A DNA stretch of 64,000 nt from Parelaphostrongylus tenuis (Eukaryota > Nematoda > Chromadorea > Rhabditida > Metastrongylidae). Each line of letters starts with the position of its first letter. The first letter of the stretch is position 1. Both the position numbers and the translations under genes were made by a program. Location: contig JAHQIW010004523.1 of NCBI GenBank assembly GCA_019055375.1, forward strand, positions 744,001-808,000, in the 5' to 3' direction. Positions 9,617 to 22,400 of this stretch are shown piece by piece. The notes beneath the pieces were generated by a model that was not told the origin of the DNA, ran no database searches, and was given only the letters and a program-made list of their open reading frames with translations.

Positions 9617-12138
9617 TTGTATAAGTCATCGAGGTACACGCTTGGCATAAACATTATGAAAGGTTCAGATTTTCATGTCATCAGTGGCTCTCGGTGGTTC
9701 TATGGAAATTGTGAGGTGATGTATAAAGTTTACTTTGAGCATATCCATTGAGCTGTTAAATAATCCTGTAAAATAATTATTTACATTGATTTAACAGCAC
9801 AACGGATAACCCTGACATTTTTTTAATGTCAGAAAGTTGATTATTGTTGAGTACATATAGCTACTTTATGACTATAACAAATTTAAACGCATTTTTTAAC
9901 TATGAGTTCCACTCATGTGAAGAGACTTCACTCATCTACTTTGTGCACTTTTTTAATCAATAGATGCTTCTCTATAGCGTGCATATTTACAGAGATTTCA
10001 ACGTTCTCGACCCAAAGAAGCTTTTCCTGATGATCGATCTAGGTACTTCTAGGGTGGAAACCTTTGATCAATCATTGGGAAATTCAAACATCTAGAGTAT
10101 TGACATTTGAACTTTGAAGTCGTTGAAAGCCTCTCTGTTTGTAGCGCGCGCCTCAGGTATGGGTGAGACGTGGGTTCAGCTCGAGCCTTACTTAGAGATC
10201 TGCATATCGCTTGGCATCCCCGGAGAAAAGGCTATGCATTTCAAAACTTTTGCAAGGATAGCGTGAAAGATATAGGCACTGAATATGGTCGCAAATGTGT
10301 ACAGCTCCTACGGTTCCAAGGACCCAACCCTCTTTGTATCTAACTAGTAAAAGTTGGATTGTGTGCTCTACCTCTTCGATGTCTCTAACTCTCAGCTACG
10401 TAATATACTTCAATGGAATAGAGCACGGTTTTCATCGCGCTCTGCTTCACTAAGTATTCATTACTAGGGATTGATTTTGTTAAACTAATGCCACCACCTG
10501 GAAATCACTCTATTTTCTACTGAAGTGATGGATATTGAATAACATATAGTAATTTGTCACTACGCTTGCACATTTGTAAACACATATAGACATTGGAGTC
10601 ATTAACTGGTTAATGCCGATATGTGTTTACCATCTCGTTAGTGAAGTGATAAATCATTAGATGTTATTCAGTATCCAATCATTCCAGTGGGAAAATAGTA
10701 TTCTCTTCCGATAGAGGCGTTAATTTAACACACTCAATCCCTAGTAATGTGTCCCTAGTGACGTAGAGCGCGATAGAAACGAGCTCCACTCCACTGCAGT
10801 GACTGGAACACTGGGGGTTAGAGACGAAGGCAGAGTGGAGCGGACAGTCCAGGGCTTGCCAGTTAGACACAAAAGAAGGCTGGATCCTCGGAATCGTAAG
10901 GGATAGTAAGGTGGTCGGGCAGGGCTTCTGTTACGTGAGTTTGTACTTTTGACTCTCTAACTTGATGCATCAAGGTTGCATTGTTACGAAACATAATGTA
11001 TAGCTCTGAGTAATTACTTTGAAAGAAAAAAAAAAACCACTTTCCTGTTGAAACATCGATTGACAAAAAAGTGCAGTAGATAATGCTTTGACATTACAAA
11101 GAGAATATTATTAATCGTTTTCTACGTATGTAAACCTAACCTACGCATTTGCCGTGGTATTTATTCAAAGTTTAGCAATTTTGCTGAATATCTTCAATTA
11201 TCATATAGTACTCAATCGTTCTAAAAACAGTGGTGATTTGATGTTGAATGTTATCCTGACATACCGAGAACTAGGGATTTAATGCAAGTTCAAGTCAAAT
11301 ATACCGATTCAGAAGGATATAAGGCTTGGTTACCATAGGCCGCGGTATTGTACCAAGAACCACGTTTGTGAGAATACCCCTTACCACTTTGCTACACTCG
11401 CTCCTCTGTGACAATCCGGTTTTATTTTAGAATACAAAAAGCAAGTAATTCGAGGGTAATATATCTAAGTCACTTTGAGGGTATATGTCGCTAGTTTGCT
11501 GGGAATAAGTCTGCTAACAAACATCCTAACTGAGTTAGGAAATAAACAAAGCGACCTTTCATAGTAATCCGAGCAAATGAAACATGTTATCGAGAGTAGT
11601 CTAGATAACTGTGCCCTAGAGATAAATCTAAGTCTTTAATGTCGTATGATCATGCGAAAGTTAAGGCGATTTCTGTGGAGTTTTCTCGATAGAACTTGTG
11701 TACCCAGTCGTCGAACGTTCCCACTTCTTGTAGTAATGCGAAGTATTGAAAAAAATTTGATTACTATGTATTTCGGAATTTCGTCATCTAGAACAATGCT
11801 GACGAACATCCTCAACAATTTTGTCACTCTGAAGGTTTTACTGAGGTTATACGTATCGTAAGAATGTAAATGGAGTCGCAGTCTACCAAATTCAAGCAAC
11901 AAGGATGTTTTCTAGACGGATTATCAGCAATGTGGTTTCTTGTTTCCATGTGAACAGATCAGGTTAATTCAATACAGCACGTAGCGCCTTGTCACTTGAT
12001 AATGAAAGCTTTTAACTTCCCTCATTTGGAAAATGAAGTCTGTTATTCCATTTTCATGACTTGAATTGAGTCTTTTCCATAATGACAAAAAAAAACATTC
12101 GAAGAACTTTACTGTTCCTATGTAGGCATTCAAATCTT
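9617..12138. other. Intergenic stretch between convergent UBL7 and PHM genes
   Basis: The two genes face each other across 2.5 kb. I see no convincing exon. It holds a MITE (10461-10747), a tRNA-like relic near 10140-10200 and a possible decayed family-1 hammerhead on the minus strand near 9665-9720. Neither gene has a clear AATAAA close to its stop. Confidence 0.6.
10461..10747. mobile_element. MITE, about 287 bp, TA-type ends
   Basis: TTACTAGGGATTGATTTTGT at the left matches the reverse complement of the right end (TTACTAGGGATTGAGTGTGT). The similarity continues inward through the GATATTGAATAACAT region and its mirror. The whole element can fold back. The palindromic ends are compatible with a Tc1/mariner-type non-autonomous element. 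Confidence 0.75.
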
Positions 12139-15100
12139 CTATAAAGGGAAAGTGATGGTGCACTGCCACTCTCCAATGTGTACTGTAGGACCAATGATCA
12201 TACGCTGTTCTGTTGTTGAACTACATATGGGAAGTCTTAATTTTGAAGGGTGGATTGAAAAAAACGGATTTTCCAAAATGTCAACTTTTCCCTGTAACTC
12301 AGGAGACAAATTTGTATAGATCTACAACATGTATCCCGGAAATGAAGAGTGAGGGCTCATGTGTAGTTCATACTAAAAATAAAACATCGTCTCATTTTCA
12401 TAACCGAGGTTGTTCAAACACATTCAGTTCAACATTTTATAGAGAATATGAAACAACTTTTCGTCTTCGTTTAAGCTGCATGTTTTCAAACCGGTTTGTT
12501 AGACTCGCCTTACTTGGGAATATGATTTAGTCCGGCATCAGAGCTCCAATGATAAAACGGAGCCCCTGGTGAAGAGCACGTGTTGTCACTCAGCACCTGA
12601 AAACAAGAAGATCCCCACAACATGGACAATGAATACGCTGTAAAGCAGCACGTACCATTATTAACTCGTGCTACGATTAGAGTATTTCATGGCTATATTC
12701 TGTCACAGTCTCATTTAGCACTGTAAGGTAATAAGAACTCTTCGCTTCCGCAATATTATGACTTATCAGGAGTAGATCGATCAACATTAAAAGGTTTTAA
12801 AAAATCTAATTTGGCTATTGATGTAGAAATTTAGCGCAATAATCGTAGTAATCGTACAATATTCTATAAACAAGGATATATCTCTCTATGTGAAGCAGTA
12901 GCCTACTTATATATTATACTACTGATTTATCAAAACAACTATTGCTATCGAGAGTAGTAGTTAATGGTATTTGTGAGAATTAAAAGAGATGTCGGTTACC
13001 CGATCGCCATCCGTCCAGTACATCACGTACAAATTACACATCTCGTCCTCCGCAGTTGAACCCATTGTCACTACACGATTTTCGTCATTCTTCATAATAC
13101 ACCTGGAAATCGAGAAGTCTGTAAATATCCTCGATTTAACTAACTGCTAAAGAGCTGAAGAAAATACGAGTGAAATTTCCTTATCTGAAAATTTTCAATG
13201 CTTATCATTGTTTAAGTGCGATTCTCTTAGTATTAGACTTCCATCACAGGAATAATCCTAGGTGGCTCTTAAAGATCGCAAGAAGGTTATACTCTAAGTC
13301 CGACACTGTATTAGTGCTACATCTATTATCACATTTTCATATTTTGTGTTCGGCGTCCATTAATACTTATGCAATAACTCGGCAATGAGTCGTTGTACAA
13401 CTCACTATGGGGGAAATGACCTCACTAATTATTGGCTCATTTTCAATCATACTTGGTTGTTCAAAATTTCGCAAATAAAAATCGAGTGGACTTATCTACT
13501 CGCACGAGATGGTGATTGCACCTTTGTCTCTCTGAGAAACGTAGGTGAGTGTTCGGTTGTAAGAGCATTCGAATATTTGAAACGTTTGACAGGTGTGCGC
13601 CGCTGGGTAAATTTAGAGTCTACTATATTTGATGAGGTTGATAGCTCAAGATGCTTCCATTATAACCTTTTGTTTTCTAAACACTTTTGTCTGAAGAAAT
13701 ACCGCATTACAAGCAGATATGAAGCGTCTGGAGTTAATTTATTTCAAAAGGAGGGAAATACGCAATGCACTCGAGTCCATTCATAGCGCCGTAAAGGTCA
13801 CTGAATGGATATTTGCATATGAAATGACTTGCGGGCGCCGCCGATGTGTCAAGTCAGTGCCGATATCCTTTCCTTTTCGGATAACGTGACTTCAATTTGC
13901 AAACCCTGAAAAGATAGAGGACGTAGTTCAATCGCTGCTCTGGATTGAACTTACCACGATATATGTGGTGCATGGCAACTCGAGAATAGCTTCCATGAAA
14001 AATTGTAAAGCGGAATTAAATTCCTTTTCACTGCACTAGATCAGTGCATATCTACCTTTTTTCAGATTCAAAATTCTGAATATTGATTTGTCTTTTGATC
14101 AGTTATTTCAAAAATTTGACCACATGTTTATTTCTAGTCAGAAAACAAGAATTTGCTTTTGTACCTGGCAGCAACCATATCTCCCTGACGGATCACCAAT
14201 GACTTATTTTGAACTGGTGCGAACATTTGCGGCAATTGCGGATCACGTTTGCCAATCAAAAACCATTCATCGTCACCTTTCTCGTTCTAAAAAGATGTAG
14301 ATTTTCCTTCGAAAAGTGTTTGAACGAATTTGATAAACATTCAACTAACGCACCTCATTAATAACCCATCCAGCTATTTCGACACCATGACGATGAGCAT
14401 GCGTTCGGTATGCGAACGGATGTAGAACGACGTCCTCGTCGATCACACAAGCTGTTTCGAACGATTCTGAACGAGACTAATGATAGGTAGACTTCCAAAT
14501 TAGTAAAGAGAAAAGCTAATTGAGCACTTTAACACTCTATAGTTGTTTCCTCTCAAATTGCTCTAGTCATTTTTTACACGCCTATTGCTGGGTATTCGAG
14601 AAAATTGCAAAGGTAACAAGATAACATTGAAAACATATGAGAAACTCTAAGAATACCAATAAAGAGCGGATAGAAACTGAATTAAAAGAACGAGGTCATG
14701 GGAAGCGGGGATCAGTAGGGGACGCTGTGGCCGAGGTGAAACACTTATGACTCACGGCGACCGCGACTAAAAATTATGTGTTATTACCAAGAGGTTAAAT
14801 GTATACCACAATATTGATTAACTATCAATATTCACTCGTTTGCACCTTACTCATCTGTGTTGTCAACAAAAAATCGAAAGTATTCGATGTAAAACTCCAT
14901 CATTAAATCGGAATACAATTAGTAACTGCTTAAACACTGTATTATCCGTCTTCACAGTGTTTTTCACTGTGCTGATCCTAGTACCTTTAGCACTCAGTCA
15001 TTTTTCGCCCTCTTGAACGTGGTAGAATTTTGGCTGATCGCTTCTCCCTGAATCTTCGAGGATAGCCTGGCTGTGGCGTATCATAGAGCGTTCGTTACTA

Positions 15101-18100
15101 ACTGAAGCGCTGGGAGGTGAGGTTCGTTCCCACGTATGCCGCGACGAGCACCACAACCACTCGATCAGGGCGCTTTCAATTTTTTTCGAATGAGCAATTA
15201 AGTTCTTTTTCATGCAGATATAGCTTTGACGTCAATATTCGTGAGTATGAGAAGTTTTGCTTCATCAGTTAATAATCGTAGAATATAAAATTAGTAACTG
15301 ACAAGGCAAGAGTTCTCATACTCACACTTATTGACGTCAGAGCCTTCTTTGAATGAGAAATAACGCAATCATTCATTCGAAAAGGACACAGGATAACGCA
15401 TAAATAACGAGGAACAACAGTGCCGAAAAATTTGTAAAAATGTTCGCGTCGAATTCAGCATATAATGACCACAATACCTCATAAGATAACTATTTTGTAG
15501 TAGTGGCTCGTCTTGAATATCTCGAGATGAATAAATATACAGAACGCATTGTGTATCGTTTTTAAGCCTGCGAAGCGATGGTAACATTGCTCAATGGTTA
15601 GTCTGTGTCGACTACTTTATTGCCTAAATCAGCTTACAATGCCCCTAAGAGTGTACGATTTTGAGTGATATATACCACCAATCAACGTCAATAACCAACA
15701 ACGCGATGGTGAAGGAAGTCATAAACAAATTACAAAAAAATGAGAGTCTCACAGAAAGACACTTGAGTGGTATGAAGTTTAGTAAGCGTGAAGATTTTCT
15801 GGATAAAATATCTTATTGCACGACTGCTGATGCTCAGCCCCAGAACTCATGCAGAACCTTAGGTATAATGCCAAGCGATTGTCAAACGTGCATGAGTAGA
15901 AAAGCGAAGAGTTGATGACTGAAGAATCAGGCTCTATGATCCATATGTGCAGAAATTCAAGCTTACCAGTGCTTTTCGGTGGTAGAAGTCCTCCAGTAAC
16001 AAGGAGCATAGTGGCAGCTGTCTTTGGTTGCACTTCTTCGGTATGCTGGACTGTTACGCCGCTTTGATCTGGTTCATCACGATCTTCCATGTAGTGAACC
16101 TGAATGATTTTAATCTGATCGTTCAGACCTTTTCACAGATGAATAAATGCAAAACTCAGTGAATTTGAAAAGAAGTGAAATCATACAGTGCTACTGCTTA
16201 GTGTTCAGAAGTAAAATGCTTGCCTGCATGACAAGGTAGTTGATGCCAGAGTTCCCGCCGACAGGAAAACCGACTCCTAGAGTATTTAACTTAAAAATTC
16301 ACAGGAATGTGGTCATGTGATAAGGAAGGCAGATGTATAGTGAGAAATAAAAAAGATAGAGAATAAAGCTTCAGCTTTCATCGGATCCTCTAGTTCGTTA
16401 TGCTTTCTAATCCATTTCTAGCATCATAGAGTTGACTGAATGGATATATGACCAATGAACGACTTGTAGGAACTCATCGATGCGCCAAGTAGATGTTCTC
16501 TCCTTTTAAGAAAGTCAGGTCGCAATCTATTGACTCCGGAGTTATGAAGGACTTGGTTGGCCCTAGAAAAAAGGCAGAACCCACAACCACCTGTGTATCG
16601 TAACAGACCTCTAACCAGTGTGCACTGTGGTCCATATATCAAAACAAATACACTAGCCACAATTTTTTCAACACTGCATTATTCCTTCGCATATAGCGCA
16701 ATGGTTAGAGGCACCCTGAAGTACACAAGCGGCTCTTGGCTCGGTCCCATGCCTCAGACTCACTAGGCCTCTCCCTTTCCCAAAGTTGGCACCAGGTGGC
16801 ACCAGCCTTCTTTGGATGAGCAGAATTACTGATAAATGCAATGCTACGCCACCTCAAATCATCTTACAGTCCAGATGTACATTCAGTCATATCAGACGAT
16901 GCTTGAGGAAGTCAAATGCATAGTGGACCACTAAGGCATAAATCATTGCCAGACGCGCTATGATTCTTCTATCGAAATGTTGGCTAAATTTTGTACCTTT
17001 GGGTAGATGTAGCTCACGAGCGTTTTTCGCCCATGCGTAAAGAATTGCTGGATTGGATTTACAGGTGGGCGCTCTTCTCAGTCCATCACTGACTGCCGTC
17101 ATTTCACCACAATCCCTATAATCGAAAACGAAATGCAATGCACGTAGACAACTGAGTGCTTGTGTACTGAGGATAGTAGTCAAGCAGCTAGTAGAAAATG
17201 AATTAGACATAGAAAAGCGTGTAATTAATCTCACAGTTCTGCACTCATCCACTATCATGCTCATTTCATGCAGAAACTCTCATTGCTTTTCCACTGAAAA
17301 GGATATAAGGAAAAAAACCAGGTGATGCTTATTTTTGGATTAGTCTTTTCGGCGATAAATTAACCAGTACCACTAGCTTGCTACTGATTTAATCGAATAT
17401 TGAATGTGAATATGAGTAAATTCTATCTTGATAGAGATGTTTGCTGAAAACAAATTATTTCTCACTGATACCCGAATTAAACGAGACTCGCTAGTCAGTT
17501 CATAATCAGATTATGGACTAAAATTCTATTTATAGAAACTACATAATTTTCGCCTTTCATCAGTGTATTGATACAATATTCTGTTACAATTATGATGAGT
17601 CCCAATAGGACGAAATAGGCGCCTATATAGCACTAGACCTATGGCTCAAAGTATGTCATATCCTTTCAGATTAAATCATTTTGAGCGGGTCTGTAAAAAA
17701 AGCAGTCGATAGCAGAAGTATAGTTCATTTAATAGCCGTAAGCTCGACTGCCGGTCGCCACAAAGTCAGGTAATAACATCATCCTACTTTGGGTGCTTAA
17801 TTTTACTCGGCGTCGGTTCCTTTGGAGGATTGTTTCACCTCAAGGGATCGACGGAACCGAGGGAGGGTGCTACTGATGAGTCCCAATAGGACGAAATAGG
17901 CGCCTGTATAGCACTAGACCTATGGCTCAAAATATGTCATATCCTTATCAGATTAAATCATTTTGAGCGGGTCTGTAAAAAAAGCAGTCGATAGCAGAAG
18001 TATAGTTCATTTAATAGCCGTAAGCTCGACTGCCGGTCGCACAAAGTCAGGTAATAACATCATCCTACTCTGGGTGCTTAATTTTACTCGGCGTCGGTTC

Positions 18101-19399
18101 CTTTGGAGGATTGTTTCACCTCAAGGGATCGACGGAACCGAGGGAGGGTGCTACTGATGAGTCCCAATAGGACGAAATAGGCGCCTATATAGCACTAGAC
18201 CTATGGCTCAAAATATGTCATATCCTTATCAGATTAAAACAATATTCTGTTTCCAATAAATTCATGTGAAAGCAAACTATTTTACTGATTAGATCAGATA
18301 AGGAATTTCTCGTAGTCAGTAATAGAATAAAATGCCTCAAATCACAGTAACTGACCAAACTTCGTCATCACTTCCTGGCTCATCACAACCGAATAGGAGA
18401 ATGTGATGAGCATTGTGTGAGTCGACATTGGCTCTGTATCCAGCTAAATTCACAGATATTTCATTTATTCAAAATAATCAAAAGCCAGGAAATTGTCTAT
18501 TTTTGCTCTTTTTCGTGAAATACCTATTAAAAATGTTCGTTTTCAATTTAAAATAGTATTTAGATTGGGACAGCTTGGATAAACAGTCAAGAAAGTCGTT
18601 CATTAAATTTTTCTGCTGATAAAACAACATGTTATTGATTCGTACGAATTCAATGGTAAGATCCGATTTCTGATGAGTAAACCCCAGCTTTATATGATTA
18701 TAATCGTACTCGAATATAATCTTTCCTAAATGAACTTTGAAATCCAAAACTAGCATAATCTTGAATGTGCCAAACAATAAAGGAAGAATAGGATAGGTAA
18801 AGTTATGTTTATGAAAAAGGACGGAAAAGAGCTCCAAGAAAGTTCCTGAATGAGTGAAAATACAAGACACAGGTATATTTAGGTGAAGTCTCTATTGATG
18901 TAGCTCAATTTTCCCAATTCTGTTGCATTTATCATGATAAATCCTGGAAAGGTTGAGATCATTGTGAGTCTCGGTCCAATGAATTTTCAGTATGATGGAT
19001 GTAATAAGTGTTATTTGCCACTTACTATGCCTACGTTTTGGTTTTTATAGCCTTCTGTGATTCTTAAATTTATTATAAATAATTGGTACTTGTTTGACTA
19101 CGAACATTTCAATGGTTAAGAAAATCTCTTCCTTTTAGTTTGTAGTGCCTAGGGCACATAACCGCTAACGGTTCGCGGCCACATTTGGACGATTTGAGAA
19201 AAGATGCACTCACTCAAATAGTGTTCTCCATCAGGATCTAGCGGTACGGCCGTACACACGTATGATTCTGCCTGGAAAAAATTTAGGAAAACTCTGGACT
19301 TTAGAAAGAGGGTTTGATTGCAGTAAGAAATTGTTTTACCAAACTCAGTCGCTTTGATAATAGCTCACAATTAGTGATGTAAGTATGATGCATTTGAAA

Positions 19400-19440
<41 letters not shown>

Positions 19441-22400
19441 ATCAGACTGTTTTGAGATCTAGGCTTTTGAGCTCACACGAGATTAGTATGTCTTCTTCAG
19501 AAATCTCGGCCGACTTTTCAGCAATTTGGTCTTCTTCAAAGCCGTCTAACTCTATAAGAAGTTGAAATTAATTACAAGAGTGCTGGGATGCGTGCAAAAC
19601 ATCGAACCCAGAGTGCATTCAAACTTATAATTGCTTTTTCTAGGTGCCTTTTTAATTTCCACTACATCCTGGACGCACTCCCTCTGCTGTCCCTCAGACG
19701 ATCATCACGTTCTGTGCCTATTTCATTGCGCTGCCTGCTGTTAAGAATGAAATTGAAGCAGTATATAAAGCTGAAAATTGTCATTTAAGCCACGGTTCCA
19801 GCTTCACTGGTTTTGCGCCAGGTGCTTCCTATTTTACTCCCGTTGAAGGTTGATTGCTGGCGGCTAAATAGATCAACTCACGGCTGAGAGAATAACGAAG
19901 CGAGTGCGTCGACTGTGCAGTGGAAATTAGTGAGCATCGTAAAGAGGTAATCAAGGGCTTGAAATCAAGTTTCGCATTTTCGTCGTGTCTCAGTGCATTT
20001 GTGGTTGTTATCACGTGGTACCGCAATATTGCAATAAAAAATGAAAATTGGGCAGTAAATTAAGCACAGGAAGTTAGGAAGAAAATCTGACTTAAGTAAA
20101 ACCCCTGAGTAAGGCGAAATCGCCGATACGTTAGCCACCGTTTTTGTAGAAGAAATCCTCATGTGAGATTTTGACAGGATAGTCTATGAGATAATTATGA
20201 TTATTTATGCCAAAGTTCTTGGATGTTAGTCTTTTAATTTCAAAGTGAATTATAGTTATGAAAATATTGAGACAAGTAAAACTTGGAACCTGATGTATGT
20301 GTAATCGATTGATATGCATTAGGTTCCAAGTTTTGCTCGTATCTCAGCGTTCTCGTAGTCACATTTCGCATGGCTCGCTGCCACTGAAAATGAATCGAGT
20401 AATAGGCAAAAGTTAAAATTGAGATTGATTTGATTTTTGCCACTTGATTAATCCCTTCTCTTCCTTCTCCTTCTCTTTTTTCTCTTTTTCTCTGGACAAA
20501 CACGCTCCCAATCATTACAGTAATCACCACTTTTGCGTGAACTAAAAAAATCCACCAATCACATGACGCCATTCAACGTGAGCAGTCAAAGACATTTCTC
20601 TTCTCAAGAATTTCCCATCTCAAAGTGATAAACTGCTCGTTACATCAGAAATCATAAACGTGCTTATAGATTGGCTTTTTAATGAACACTTGCAATGGAG
20701 GAATGCTAAATTGAAGAACGAAGTAGAAGTAAATAACGATTTTCTTTGTTGCGGTCTTGTAAAAAAACTGAAAATTACAGCAGCAAAGCATCAGTTCAGA
20801 GAAAAACTGGATTGTGAAGAAATTATCGGTTTTTGAGATGATTTTTATCTCGCTCTGTAATTTTTTCCCAGTATTTGAAAGTTCTACAAGTTGTTTTATG
20901 AGAAAAAAAACTTTGTTTCTCTTTGTTCGCAATTGCGAATGCTGAAATAATACTTAAGAATGAAGGATCCATTAAAACCTTCATACTCTTAAGCTTCAAT
21001 AAGAAAAGTGGCCAGTCTCCTACTGACTGAGTGTACTTGTACAATTTTACTTTTGAAAAGGTGAAGATTGCTATCGAGTACGGGTTTAATTTTTTGGCCC
21101 TATGAAGAGTTGTGGCCCTAACAATTTCTTAAGTGTTTTCGAATTTATTTCTTCAATAGGAAATTACGAAAGCACGCTTGGGTATAGGCTTAGGCTCAAA
21201 AAACACAACTCTTCATTAACGTCGGTTAATAATTTTTTATGCCCTCCACCAAGACCTGACAAATCAAGAAGACCTACTACGGTAATTTCTCGCCGTAACA
21301 GTCAAGTAATGCCTTTGATTTCCTGCATAAAATACTGCCTCATTTGGGTACCCGCCAACAGAAGTTGCTTAAGCGAATAATAAATAATTTGACACGCTCG
21401 CGAACACGGCCAATTTCGTGTGAGTGGCCAAATTTCAATTCGCGCCATTGGATTGAAATTAAAACGCAAATTGGAAGCTGTGTTGATATAGCGACCAGCA
21501 ATCAGTAAGGATTAGGCGAAGTTTTTTTCCTGAGACTGTCATTTTATTCTTTGGTTCACGACACATGAAAATGGCTCAAAATGGGATAAAGGGTCTATTT
21601 TTAGTGTCTCTATGGAGGGCTAAAGTTGATTGCGGAGATATACAGAAGTGCACAAATGACCGCTAAAAGGTTAGGAAAATGACCTGCTCTCCATTCTTCA
21701 ATATCAGGTTCGTCAAATTATATTCTGTGTTTACTCCCATATCAAACCAGTTTAATGGTACTAAAATGCCCTGTGGGTTTTAGCGCGTATCGATTGCGCT
21801 TGGGCTGAAGCAGCTACCATGAGCAAAATGTTTCACGTCGATGACGCGAACACCACAGAACGTTCAGTTGCCCGATTCTCATTGAATACGACAACATCGT
21901 ATCCATTAGTAAATTATGCTCTCTAGAAGTACTTTGTTGCTAAATACACAGAACGTCCAGTGGATTCGTACTACGGTAATGGCCGTGGCAATGACGTCAG
22001 GAATATAAGAATTTTTTCTCCTATTTGGTGCGAACGCAACAATATTTTGAAGTAATCTCAAAAGTGAGTAGAAGTACCCTGCAGCACTTCCGCAGTCATT
22101 GGTTCAGTCTCACTTACGGGCTCATCAAGTTCTCATCTGTTCGCAATCACACTACATTTATCTGGTAGGAAAAAAAACTGTGTATTGATATGTTGGTAAC
22201 TGACGGGTATTGCTGCTGTACACAGCGAACCAAAATTGAATTACCCTCCTCTCTATGCTTTGCCCTTTCATTTTATTAGAGTGAATTGTTTTAAAACTCA
22301 AGCACACGCTGAACTCTTACGCCAGCACTTGGAAATGGCTCTAAGGGAAAAGTCAGCTAGATTTCATTTGCGTTAGGAGAAAAAACCAAAGAGTAAAAGC

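Larger units (their letters stand above)
17573..18251 (+). mobile_element. Retrozyme-like insertion: 281-bp hammerhead tandem array with 13-bp target duplication
   Basis: A 281-bp unit is repeated about 2.3 times from 17593 to 18238; TGATGAG recurs at 17593, 17874 and 18155. The direct repeat ACAATATTCTGTT stands at 17573-17585 and again at 18239-18251. It looks like a target-site duplication of reverse-transcribed RNA. The array begins inside the ribozyme core. Units are nearly identical, so the insertion is recent or homogenised. No protein is encoded. It lies in PHM intron 3 on the opposite strand to the gene. Confidence 0.85.

Noticed and set aside
9665..9720. CCACTGATGACATG on the minus strand resembling a hammerhead start
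   Set aside because: Only the first core box and a GAGAG flank are recognisable; no GAAA box or paired stem I, so not called.
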